NCBI GenBank assembly: GCA_025357915.1
Contig: JANYLH010000046.1
Span: 1 to 36,628 of the forward strand
DNA length: 36,628 nt
Direction: 5' to 3'
Origin: Gammaproteobacteria bacterium
GTDB lineage: Bacteria; Pseudomonadota; Gammaproteobacteria; Steroidobacterales; Steroidobacteraceae
The position numbers and the translations under genes were made by a program. The notes under the pieces are model-generated. The model was not told the DNA's origin. It was given only the letters and a program-made list of their open reading frames with translations, and ran no database searches. Below, piece after piece: positions 19,551 to 28,700 of the stretch (position 1 is its first letter; each line of letters starts with the position of its first letter).

Positions 19551-20849
19551 CTAGCGGTCGCGTTCCTTGAAGTCGTCAGGCATGAGTTGGTGGCGCCCGA
19601 GCAGCTTGTAGAAGTCTGTGCGGTTGCGCTTCGCCAGACGCGCGGCCTGGCTGACGTTGCCGCCGGTAATCTGCAGGATTTGCGACAGATAACTGCGCGT
19701 AAATTCGTCGCGCGCCTCGTCGAATGAAGGCAGCTTCGATTGCGTGCCGCCGAGGGACTGCTGCGCCAGCTCTATCGGGATAATCGGCGTCTGCGCCAGC
19801 GCGCAGTTCTGCCGCACCACATTGGCGAGCTGACGCACGTTGCCGGGCCAGTCGCTGGTGGCGAGCAGTTCGACCGCCTCGGGCGCATAGATCTTGCGCT
19901 GGCCCGTTTCCTTGGCGAGTTCGGCCAGGAAGTGTGCCACCAGCAACGGGATATCCTCGCGGCGCCGGCTGAGCGGTGGCAGGTCGATGTGCACGACATT
20001 GAGACGGTAGTAGAGATCCTCGCGAAACTGGCCGCTTGCGACCAGCGCCAGCAGGTCGCGGTTGCTCTCGGAAATGATGCGGACGTTGACCGGGCTGGCA
20101 TCGGCGCCGCCTGCGGGACGGTCAGCCTTGTCCTGCAGGGCCTGCAGCAGCTGGAGCTGCGCCCGCATCGGCAACGCACCGATTTCATCGAGCAGCAGTG
20201 TCCCGCCCTCGGCGGAACGGAACAGGTCACCGTCGAATATCTCCTCGTTGGCGGCGCTGCAGTTGGCCAGGACGAATGGCCGCGCCTTGCGCGGGCTGGC
20301 CTTATGGATGGCGCGCGCCAGCAGTTCCTTGCCGGTGCCACTCTCGCCCGTGATCAGCACGCGCGCATCGGTTCCGGCGACCATGTGGGCCTGTCCGAGC
20401 TTTTCCTCCATCGCAGCGCTGCGGGTAATGATGCCGGCGCGCCAATCCTCCGCGGTGTCCACGAAGCCCGAGATCTTCAGTGCCTTGTGCACCTGCGCCA
20501 GCAGCTCCTGCTTCTCCACCGGCTTGGTCAGGAAGCCGAAGGCACCCATCTGCGTGGCCTGCACCGCGTCGGGAATGGTGCCGTGCGCGGTGAGCAGGAT
20601 CACCTTGAGTCCGGGCCAGCGGATCTGCAGTTCCTTGAGCAGGCCGATGCCGTCGAGCTGGTCCATGCGCAAGTCGGAGATGACCAGATCGGGGCGGAAC
20701 CGGCTGGCGGCGGCGAGCGCCTGCGCGCCGTTCTCCATCGGTTCGACTTCGTAATTTTCCGCGCGCAGACGGATGGTCAGTAGCCGCAGCAGGCCTGGGT
20801 CGTCGTCGACGACGAGAATGCGCGCCTTGCGCTTGACAGTCTGATTCAC
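19551..20849 (-). CDS. glrR: GlrR-like response regulator lacking the GAFTGA segment
   Basis: The 432-residue protein has a receiver domain (about 9-122, phospho-acceptor Asp59, Lys109), an AAA+ domain (about 142-368) and a C-terminal Fis-type helix-turn-helix (GGNVSQAARLAKRNRTDFYKLLGRH, given here as residues 396 to 420), a tail that matches E. coli GlrR closely. Walker A GESGTGKE (168-175), Walker B TLLLDEIG (217-224) and the arginine-finger stretch FREDLYYRLN are intact. Between Leu209-Phe210 and Ser212-Ala213 about two dozen residues present in GlrR and all sigma54 activators are missing, including the GAFTGA loop that touches sigma54. The deletion is in frame. It probably cannot remodel sigma54 polymerase. 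The start overlaps the preceding lipoprotein gene as ATGA. Confidence 0.9.
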   Translation of the reverse strand: MNQTVKRKARILVVDDDPGLLRLLTIRLRAENYEVEPMENGAQALAAASRFRPDLVISDLRMDQLDGIGLLKELQIRWPGLKVILLTAHGTIPDAVQATQMGAFGFLTKPVEKQELLAQVHKALKISGFVDTAEDWRAGIITRSAAMEEKLGQAHMVAGTDARVLITGESGTGKELLARAIHKASPRKARPFVLANCSAANEEIFDGDLFRSAEGGTLLLDEIGALPMRAQLQLLQALQDKADRPAGGADASPVNVRIISESNRDLLALVASGQFREDLYYRLNVVHIDLPPLSRRREDIPLLVAHFLAELAKETGQRKIYAPEAVELLATSDWPGNVRQLANVVRQNCALAQTPIIPIELAQQSLGGTQSKLPSFDEARDEFTRSYLSQILQITGGNVSQAARLAKRNRTDFYKLLGRHQLMPDDFKERDR

Positions 20850-21493
20850 TTCTTGCGTACCTCGGAGTTGCTCTTGTGATCGGGGAGATTGCGCTCGATG
20901 CTGGCCAGGGCTTCGAGCTTGGCCTGTGTTTCCTCGAGCTGCCGGCGCAATCGCGCGTTGTCATCGAGCTCCGCCTGCAGGCGCCGGCTGGCGGCGGCGT
21001 AGCGATCCTGGTCGACGCTGCGGCTGGCATTGGCCCGGAGCCGTTCGTTGTCGCCCAGGAGCCCCAGCTCGCGATCGAGCTGCGCCAGCTCGAACAACGA
21101 GAGCGCGCGCTCCACGGGCGCGAGGGTTTCCGGCTGCGCCGCCAGCTCGCGCAACAGCTGCCGCGCACGCACCGCATCGCGCCCGGCGTGCCCGGGTGTC
21201 CCGAGGATCAGGGCGTAACGAAGCTGGGCGCTGCCGCCGCCACCGCGCTCATAGGACTGCTGTGCGTTGGTGACGATTTCTGCCTGCTCCGCGGGGCTCC
21301 CGGCGCCCAGCCGCTGCAGCGTCTGGATGGTGTCCGCCAGGAGCACGGCGACCTGGGTGTCGCGATCGTAGACCGGTCCGGCCGCACCCGCGGAGTCGCG
21401 CGCAGCGCGCAGGCCCGTCGCGCCTCCGCAGCCGGACTCGCACAACAGGCATGCGGCCAGGATTCCAGCCAGTCGCAGAGCGCTAGGCCGCAT
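20846..21493 (-). CDS. qseG: QseG-like lipoprotein of the GlrK/GlrR system
   Basis: The 215-residue product sits between the kinase and regulator genes exactly as qseG does in enterobacteria, where QseG is an outer-membrane lipoprotein that modulates the kinase. The N-terminus has a short basic and hydrophobic export signal with LAAC (Cys15) as the best lipobox. Cys22 after ESG is a poorer candidate. The middle has helical repeats with LLRELAAQPETLAPVERALSLF-like leucine-rich content, and about residues 130-200 form a probable coiled coil. Sequence conservation of QseG is low, so the name rests mainly on position and layout. AGGAAGG precedes the ATG at 21493, which overlaps the kinase gene by 11 bases. 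Confidence 0.65.
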   Translation of the reverse strand: MRPSALRLAGILAACLLCESGCGGATGLRAARDSAGAAGPVYDRDTQVAVLLADTIQTLQRLGAGSPAEQAEIVTNAQQSYERGGGGSAQLRYALILGTPGHAGRDAVRARQLLRELAAQPETLAPVERALSLFELAQLDRELGLLGDNERLRANASRSVDQDRYAAASRRLQAELDDNARLRRQLEETQAKLEALASIERNLPDHKSNSEVRKK

Positions 21494-22970
21494 TGGCCTT
21501 CCTGCGGGGAACACTTGCGGGAGCCGCCGCCGCCAGCTCGGGCGCTATTTCAGCTCGCAAGGGCATGCGGATGCGGAAATGCGCGCCCCTGAACTCGCCA
21601 TCGACGATCTCGATGGTTCCGCGATGCACCTGCACAAATTCGTTGACTACCGACAGGCCGATGCCCGTGCCGCGCACGTGGCCGCCGGGCGCGCGGCCGG
21701 TATGAAAGGGTTCGAACAGGCGGGGGCGCTCGGCGACCGGGATGCCCGCGCCGCTGTCGGCGACCTCCACGACCAGTTCCAGGCCGTCAGCACGGCCGCG
21801 TATGAAAATGGTGCCACCGCGCGGCGAGTACTTGATGGCATTGGAGAGCAGGTTTTCCAGGATCAGGCGCAGCTTGCCGCGATCGGCGAACAGCGTGACG
21901 TCTTCAATTTTCACGTCGAGGCGCACCCGCTGGGAAACCAGTGTCAGCTGCTGATTTTCCAGCACCTGTTTCACCACCGGGCGGAGGCGGAATTCGGACG
22001 GATCAAGACCCACGCTGTTGCTCTGCCAGGCGCTGTAGGACAGCAGGTTTTCGATCATGCGCTGCAGCTTGATGCTGTTTTCCTGCAAGATGGCGGTGAC
22101 TTCGCGTTGCCCGGGCCGCAGTTCGCCGACCGCGCCGTCCATGAGCAGCTCGGTGCCCTCGCGGATATTTGCGAGCGGCGTCTTCAATTCATGCGACATG
22201 TGCCGCAGGAACCGGTTGCGCTCCTGCGCCAGGTCCACGAGGCGTCCACGGAGCCATTCGAGCTGCTGGCCGAGGCGTTGCAGGTCCACTGGGCCGCTGA
22301 CCGAGATCTCGCCGGAAAAATTCCCTTTGCCCAGCTCGGTGATGGCGCGATCCACCTGGCGGATCGGGCGGCCGATGCCCAGGGCAAAACTGAGGGTGGC
22401 GGCCAGAGCCAGTGGAATCAACAGGCTTGATTCCCAGAACAGCTCACGCCTGGCGGCGGTGGTCTGATCGCCGAGCGACGCCAGTTCCATGTCCTTCTGC
22501 GCGTTGGCGTGGCGGGAGACGCGCGAGGCCTGGTCGTCGAGGGGGCCGAAATCCGGGCCGGCCCGCCGCTCGCCGTGGCCCGCCGCCGCGCGCACAACGC
22601 CGACGATATCCTGCTGCAGGATGCTGAACGCATCCACCGCGTCGCGCGCCGCGGGATCCCGCAGCAAGCTACGCAATTCCTTCATGGTGGCACGCAGCGC
22701 GGCATCACTCTTGTCGAAACTGGCCAGGTCCTGGTTGCCGCCCAGCACCGCGTACACCTGGGCCTTCTGCCCAAGGGTGTTGCGTTCCTCAAACATGTCC
22801 TGGATCAACTCCGTGGTCCGCACGCTCTCATTGACCAGTTGCTGGCTGAATACGGTCAGCCTGCGCATCTCGATCGTGGCGTGCAGTATTGCCGCCAGCA
22901 GCGGCACCGTGATCACCCCGATGCCGAGCAGCAGGTAGCCGTTTAGCGATCTTGGTAGAGCCACGCGCAT
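21483..22970 (-). CDS. glrK: Sensor histidine kinase GlrK (QseE-like)
   Basis: The 495-residue inner-membrane kinase has two membrane segments (about 12-32 and 181-200) enclosing a helical periplasmic domain of about 145 residues, then HAMP, dimerisation and ATPase domains. The phosphorylation site is His260 in FLRHMSHELKTPL. The N box is NLLSNAIKYSP, G1 is DSGAGIP and G2 is GTGIGLSVV. In enterobacteria GlrK senses envelope state and phosphorylates GlrR. Here it is first in a three-gene operon with overlapping reading frames. Its partner regulator lacks the sigma54-contact loop, so the output of the pathway is probably different from that in E. coli. An Ala/Pro-rich tail of about 25 residues follows the catalytic domain. 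Confidence 0.88.
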   Translation of the reverse strand: MRVALPRSLNGYLLLGIGVITVPLLAAILHATIEMRRLTVFSQQLVNESVRTTELIQDMFEERNTLGQKAQVYAVLGGNQDLASFDKSDAALRATMKELRSLLRDPAARDAVDAFSILQQDIVGVVRAAAGHGERRAGPDFGPLDDQASRVSRHANAQKDMELASLGDQTTAARRELFWESSLLIPLALAATLSFALGIGRPIRQVDRAITELGKGNFSGEISVSGPVDLQRLGQQLEWLRGRLVDLAQERNRFLRHMSHELKTPLANIREGTELLMDGAVGELRPGQREVTAILQENSIKLQRMIENLLSYSAWQSNSVGLDPSEFRLRPVVKQVLENQQLTLVSQRVRLDVKIEDVTLFADRGKLRLILENLLSNAIKYSPRGGTIFIRGRADGLELVVEVADSGAGIPVAERPRLFEPFHTGRAPGGHVRGTGIGLSVVNEFVQVHRGTIEIVDGEFRGAHFRIRMPLRAEIAPELAAAAPASVPRRKANAA

Positions 22971-23044
22971 CCGGCCATTCTAAGGCAGATAGCCGGGCCG
23001 GGCCCACGAAGTACGCGTCGCCGCTTGGCGACCAGTTCCAGGCG

Positions 23045-24040
23045 CTACCAGGGCTCGTGCTGCAGCCGCTCTTCCCAGCGCAGGGCGGTGCCTACGATGA
23101 CGTCCAGGTCATCGAGCCGGGGCTTCCAGCCCAGGACCGCGCGGACCCGCTCGGCAGCGGCCACCAGGGTCGCGGGGTCGCCCTCGCGGCGCGGTGCTTC
23201 CCGGATTTCAAGGCGCTTGCCGGCCACACGCTGCACACTGTCGAGCACCTCTCGCACGCTGTAACCGTGGCCGTAACCACAATTGAGAACGGTGGTGCCG
23301 CCGCCCGCGCGCAGGTAGTCCAACGCGTCGAGATGGGCGCGGGCCAGGTCATCGACATGGATGTAATCGCGTATGCCGGTGCCGTCGGGCGTAGGGAAAT
23401 CGGTGCCGTAGATGGACACGTGCGTGCGCTTGCCCACGATGGCCTCGCAGGCGACCTTAATCAGCAGTGTCGCCTTGGCGGTCCCCTGCCCAATGCGGCA
23501 TTCCGGGTCCGATCCGGCGACGTTGAAATACCTCAGGGCCACGGCACGGAAATCGGTCACTGCGGCCAGGTCGCGCAACATCCATTCCGACATCAGCTTG
23601 GAGGTACCGTAGGCATTGATCGGCGCCGCCGGCCCGTCCTCGCGCGCTACACCCCCTGCGGGCATGCCATATACGGCAGCGGTCGATGAAAACACAAACT
23701 GTCGGACGCCCCCGTCCCGGCATGCGGCCAATAGGCTGCGCGTGGCGCAGGTATTGTTGCCGTAGTACTTGAGCGGCTCGCGCACCGATTCCGGCACGAT
23801 CGTATGTGCCGCGAAGTGCATGACCGCGGTGACCCCGTGGTCGGCCAGCGTATGGTCCAGAAGGGCGCGATCGCCTACATCGCCAACGATCAGCGGTGCA
23901 TCCAGGATCGATTGGCGGAAGCCGGTGCTAAGATTGTCCAGCACCACGACCCGCTCGCCGCGCTCGCGCAGCTGCAGCACCACGTGGCTGCCGATATAAC
24001 CCGCACCGCCCGTGACCAGCACGGTATCCTTGGCCGCCAT
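23045..24040 (-). CDS. galE: UDP-glucose 4-epimerase
   Basis: GalE interconverts UDP-glucose and UDP-galactose with bound NAD. The 331-residue extended SDR shows GGAGYIGSH (11-19), the catalytic Ser119-Thr120 region of VFSSTAAVYG, Tyr144 and Lys148 in INAYGTSK, and the family's conserved RYFNVAG and RDYIHVDDLA. Two adjacent ATGs are possible at 24043 and 24040. AGGAG stands five bases from the second and only two from the first, so 24040 is preferred. It lies 74 bases upstream of glrK on the same strand and may share its transcript. Its product would feed the polysaccharide genes nearby. Confidence 0.93.
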   Translation of the reverse strand: MAAKDTVLVTGGAGYIGSHVVLQLRERGERVVVLDNLSTGFRQSILDAPLIVGDVGDRALLDHTLADHGVTAVMHFAAHTIVPESVREPLKYYGNNTCATRSLLAACRDGGVRQFVFSSTAAVYGMPAGGVAREDGPAAPINAYGTSKLMSEWMLRDLAAVTDFRAVALRYFNVAGSDPECRIGQGTAKATLLIKVACEAIVGKRTHVSIYGTDFPTPDGTGIRDYIHVDDLARAHLDALDYLRAGGGTTVLNCGYGHGYSVREVLDSVQRVAGKRLEIREAPRREGDPATLVAAAERVRAVLGWKPRLDDLDVIVGTALRWEERLQHEPW

Positions 24041-24120
24041 CATGACTCCTGCACAGCATTTCCGGTGGAAGCGGCCATGATACTCACTGCCCGTCCCCGG
24101 GTCACAGGCCACACGCCGCG

Positions 24121-25101
24121 GTGCGCGACTTGAGCCAGCGCCCGGACCCCACCCCGTTCTCCGGGCTCACGCCCGATGCGGTGCTGGATGCCGCCGAGGC
24201 GGCGGGCCTGGAGCCGGACGGGCACGTATTTGCGCTCAACAGCTACGAAAACCGCGTGTACCGGCTCGGCCGCCACGCAGGAGCGCCCGTCGTCGTCAAA
24301 TTTTACCGGGCCGGGCGCTGGAGCGACGCCCAGATCCTGGAAGAACACGCCTTTGCCACCGAATTGGCGGCCGCCGAAATAGCGGTCGTGGCGCCGCTCC
24401 GGCTCGGTGACTCCACACTGTTCCAGAGCACCGGGTTCAGGATGGCGGCCTTCCCGTTGCAACCGGGCGGGGCGCCGGATCTGGACCAGCCCGAAGCACG
24501 CGAGCTGCTGGGGCGCACGCTGGGGCGCATTCACGCGATCGGCGCTTTGCGTCCCTTCACGCACCGGCCCTCGATGAGCGCTGAGCGGCTGGGCTCGCGG
24601 GGGCGCGCTTCGGTGCTGGCCTCGGGGCAGCTCCCGCCGCACATGCGCGAAGCGTATGCGCGCATCAGCATCGAACTGCTCACGCAGATCGATGCCGCGG
24701 ATGTCGCTTCCTGCAGGAAGATCAGGCTGCACGGCGACTGCCATCTGGGCAACATACTCTGGCAGCCGTCCGGCCCGGTGTTCGTCGACCTGGACGATTG
24801 TGTGAACGGGCCGGCGATCCAGGATTTGTGGATGTTCCTCGCCGGCAATCCGGACGAGCGGCGACGGCAGTGGAGCGAGCTGCTCGCGGGCTACGAGCGT
24901 TTCGCGATCTTTGATCATGCCCAGATACGCCTGGTCGAAGTGCTGCGCGCGGTGCGCATGCTCAATCACGCGGCCTGGATCGCCGAACGCTGGGCGGATC
25001 CGGCCTTCCCGCGCGCTTTTCCCTGGTTCGGCGAAGCGCGGTTCTGGGAGCAACATGTCAACGATCTGGCCGAGCAGGCGGCGGTCCTGAACGAGTCTTA
25101 G
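24121..25101 (+). CDS. srkA: Stress response kinase A (SrkA/YihE-like)
   Basis: The 326-residue protein belongs to the aminoglycoside-phosphotransferase/choline-kinase fold and matches SrkA, a Ser/Thr protein kinase that protects E. coli against stress-induced death. It has SYENRVYRLG near the N-terminus, VVVKFYR with the ATP-binding lysine, the catalytic loop LHGDCHLGNILW and the metal-binding VDLDDCVNGPAIQDLWM. All key residues are present and the length is that of the family (328 in E. coli). The start is a GTG at 24121 with no visible ribosome binding site. It is divergent from galE and stands alone. Confidence 0.9.
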   Translation: MRDLSQRPDPTPFSGLTPDAVLDAAEAAGLEPDGHVFALNSYENRVYRLGRHAGAPVVVKFYRAGRWSDAQILEEHAFATELAAAEIAVVAPLRLGDSTLFQSTGFRMAAFPLQPGGAPDLDQPEARELLGRTLGRIHAIGALRPFTHRPSMSAERLGSRGRASVLASGQLPPHMREAYARISIELLTQIDAADVASCRKIRLHGDCHLGNILWQPSGPVFVDLDDCVNGPAIQDLWMFLAGNPDERRRQWSELLAGYERFAIFDHAQIRLVEVLRAVRMLNHAAWIAERWADPAFPRAFPWFGEARFWEQHVNDLAEQAAVLNES

Positions 25102-25148
25102 CGACCCGCGTTCTGGGCGCCGCCGGTTCGTGCTAAATTGCCGGCCGC

Positions 25149-25688
25149 ATGAAGCGGATAAATATGGCTCGCTGGTTGATGGCGCTGGCCGGCGCGGCGC
25201 TGATGAGCGGCTGCGGGGGTGGGGCCGAGCAGGCGCGCGCCGCGCACGCGGCACATTCGCAGGCGAAAGCCGGTGCCGAGCGTTCGGCCGACGAGGTGGC
25301 GTCGGCAGCGGCCGCCGAGGCCGACCTGGTCAACGCCGTCAGTTCGGCTCCCGCCACGACGCCCGTGGCATTGAAATTCCGCATGCAGGAACCACCGCGG
25401 GTCGGTCATCCGCTCCGGCTCGAACTTGTGCTGTCGCAGGAGCCCGAACTCGACATCACTTCGATAGTGGTGTCGCTGCTGCCCGGAGACGGTCTGGTCC
25501 TGCAGTCGGATCGCACCTTTGAATTTCGCGCGCCGGCGGTGGGCGCCACGCATCGCATGGCGGTGACGGTGCGGGCTGACCAACCGGGCTTGCTGAGCCT
25601 GGGCGCGACGATTCTGGTCGATTCGGGCAATACATCCACAGCCCGGATTTTCATGATTCCATTGATCGCGATGGCGGCCACACCCTAG
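25149..25688 (+). CDS. Putative lipoprotein of unknown function
   Basis: I do not recognise the family. The 179-residue product starts with a basic, hydrophobic signal and a lipobox LMSGC (Cys22), so it is probably a periplasm-facing lipoprotein. An Ala-rich, charged linker (about 26-70) leads to a compact, probably beta-rich domain from residue 74 to the end (VALKFRMQEPPRVGHPLRL and so on), which looks like an immunoglobulin-like or CARDB-like module. A second ATG at 25164 would give a shorter signal peptide that is also acceptable. TGCTAAATT at 25131-25139 could be an extended -10 element just upstream. The gene precedes the cyclic di-GMP gene by 86 bases. Confidence 0.7.
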   Translation: MKRINMARWLMALAGAALMSGCGGGAEQARAAHAAHSQAKAGAERSADEVASAAAAEADLVNAVSSAPATTPVALKFRMQEPPRVGHPLRLELVLSQEPELDITSIVVSLLPGDGLVLQSDRTFEFRAPAVGATHRMAVTVRADQPGLLSLGATILVDSGNTSTARIFMIPLIAMAATP

Positions 25689-25774
25689 CCTTTAGACCCA
25701 ATCCGCGATGCGCCTCACGCGCTTGCGGCAAGGCGCTCCGTATCATCACTCTGGTCGCAGTTTCAGCCAGGGTT

Positions 25775-28700
25775 ATGTCAAGGGAAAGCAACGCCACGCT
25801 CCCGGTGCCGACGCTCCAGCCTGCCGTGCCGTCGGGCGCGAGCGGCCTGTTGCGCTCGGGCGCCGATCTGCATCCGCGCCTGCGGGCGCAACTTGACGCC
25901 CTGGGGCTGGGTCGCGCGCCGGATCCCGTCGCGGCGATGAGCGCGCTGTTGCCGCTGATCAGTACCCAGTATGAACAGATTGACGAGGAACGGCGCGGCG
26001 TGGTGCGTTCCATGCAGATGCTGGCCGAGGAGGCGCGCTGTTTCGCCCAGGGCCTGGCCAGCGCCGACGCCGGGCAGCTGCGCGCCATTTTGGATCACAT
26101 CAAGGATGTCGTGATCACGGTTACCGGTGAGGGCGCAATCTGCGTGTTCAATCCGACCGGCGAGCAACTGTTTGGCTATTCGCAAGCCGAGCTCATCGGC
26201 GTGTCGATACTGCGGCTGCTGCCCGACCTGCCGGTGCAAGGATCGCTGGCGCGCGGCCTGCAGGCGTTCACCGTCGAACTCAGTGCGCAGGGTCGCAACT
26301 CCGAGCCGCGCGCAACCCAGGCGCGCCGCAAGGACGGCACAATGTTCCCGGTAGAGGTCGTGGCCAGTCCGGTCAGCATCGACCGGCGCGAGGTCTTCGT
26401 GATCTGCCTGCGCGACATGAGCGAGCGGCTCGCCGCCGAGCAGGCCCTGCGTGACAGCGAAAGCCGTTACCGTACCCTGGTGGAGACGGCGCCCGAGGTG
26501 ATCGTCGTCATCGACACCCGGACCGGTGCCTGCACCGACGCCAACGAGAACGCGCTGCGGTTCTTTGGCGTGAGCCGCGAGCGGATTGTGGCGCTGGAGC
26601 TGCGCGACCTGCTGCAAGCCGCGCTGGCGGCGCCAGCCAACGCGCCGGCCAACGCACCAGGCGCAGCCGGTGGCGCCGGGTTTGACAAGCCGCGCGTCTT
26701 CGAATGGCTCTGTCACCGTGGGGCGGAAGTCGCGGTGCCAACTGAGGTGCGGCTCATGCCGCTGACCGGCGCCGAGGGGCTGGTGCGCGCCAGCATCACC
26801 GATATCACCGAACGCAAGCGCGCGCAGACCATCATGGCCGGCGAACGCAACGTGTTCGAGCGCATCGCCGCGGACGCGCCGCTCCGGGAGGTGCTGGCGG
26901 CCACGGCGACGCTGGCCGAATCGATCTGCGCAGACTACTTCGTAAGCATCAGCCGGCTTGGACCCGACGGCCGGAGTTTCACCGAAGTCATCGGTGCGCG
27001 CGTCCCGCAGGCGCTGCGTGCGGCCGACGAAAACACCGTTATCGATGTGCGCAACGGTTCCAGCGCCGCCGCGGTCTATCTGGGGCGCGCGGTGCTGGTG
27101 GGGAATGTGCGCACCGATCCCTACTGGCAGCGGCGGCGCATGCTCGCGGTCAATGCCGGTTTCGCCGCCGCCTGGGCGGTGCCCATCAAGGCGGCGGGCG
27201 GCAAGATTCTCGGGGCCCTGACTGTGTATCGCGCCGCCGCGGGTAAGCCCGCCGAGCGCGACCTCGAACTCATCGCGCATGCCGCGCGCCTGGCAGCGGT
27301 CGCCATCGAGCGTTGTAACGCGGCCGAGGCGCTGCGCACGAGCGAGGCGAAATTTCGTGGCCTCTACGAGAGCGTGCTCGAGGGCGTCTACCAGTTTTCG
27401 CCCGGCGGCAAGGTGCTGGCTGTGAATCCCGCGTTTGTCCGGCTGCTTGGATTCACAAACGCCGAGGAGATCTACGCGCTGCCGACCGTGACCGCGCTGT
27501 ACTGGGACCCGGTAGCGCGCGCGCAATTCGTGCAGGAGCTGGAGCGCGCGGGCGAGGTGCATACGGCCGAGACGCTGCTGCGGCGGCACGACGGCGCGCA
27601 GGTGGTGGTGCTCGAGAGCGCACGCGTGGTGCGCAACGAGCTGCATCAGGTAGTGGCCTACGAGGGCACGATAGCCGACATCACCGAGCGCAAGCGCGTC
27701 GAGCAGGCGATCTTCGAGGAAAAGGAGCGCGCCCAGGTCACGCTGCAGTCGATTGGCGATGGCGTCATCACCACTAATCGCGAGGGACGCATCGAATATC
27801 TCAATCCGGTGGCCGAGCAGCTCTCCGGCTGGCGCGGTGCCGATGCCCGCGGGGCCACCATCATGGAGGTATTGCGCCTGCGCGATGAGCAGACCCACGA
27901 GGAGATCGAGAACCCGCTGCTGCGGTGCCTGCGCGAAGACAAAGTCGTGAATTTCGGCGAACACAGCGTGCTGATCAACCGGCTTGGCCAGGAAATTGCC
28001 ATCCAGGACTCGGCCGCGCCGATCCGCGACCGCAACGGCCGCACGGTCGGCGCCGTAGTGGTGTTCCGCGACGTCACCAAGGAGCGGCGCCTCAAACGCG
28101 CGCTCTCGTTCCAGGCGAGCCACGATGCACTGACCGGGCTGATCAACCGCCGGGAGTTCGATGGCCGCCTCCAGGCCGCGCTGCAGGGCGCCCGCGATGG
28201 CGACGGCACGCATGCGCTGCTGTACGTCGATCTCGACCAGTTCAAGGTGGTCAATGACACCTGCGGCCACAGTGCCGGGGACCGGCTGCTGCGCGACGTG
28301 ACTGCGCTGCTGCAACAGCAGGTGCGTTCGGCGGACCTGATCGCGCGACTTGGCGGCGATGAATTCGGCATTCTGGTCCAGCACTGCTCGCTCGAGCAGG
28401 CCACGCGCATCGCCGACCAGGTTCGCCAGGCGGTGCGCGACTACCGTTTCAGCTGGGAGCAGCACACCGCGAGCATTGGCGCCAGCATCGGGGTGGTCGC
28501 CATCACACGCGACAGTGAGAGCGTGGCCAGCCTCCTGAGCGCGGCCGACATCGCCTGCTACGCCGCCAAGGACGCCGGACGCAACCGCGTCCACGTCTAT
28601 GACTCGGGCGCCGCGTCGGGACGGCACCGGGAAATGTACTGGGTGAGCCGCGTTACCCGCGCTGTCGACGAGGGACGGCTCGAGCTCTACAGCCAGCCGA

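Noticed and set aside
25778..28627. 949-codon minus-strand open frame opposite the PAS/GGDEF/EAL gene
   Set aside because: Same shadow effect; composition is unlike a folded protein and the plus-strand domains are unambiguous.
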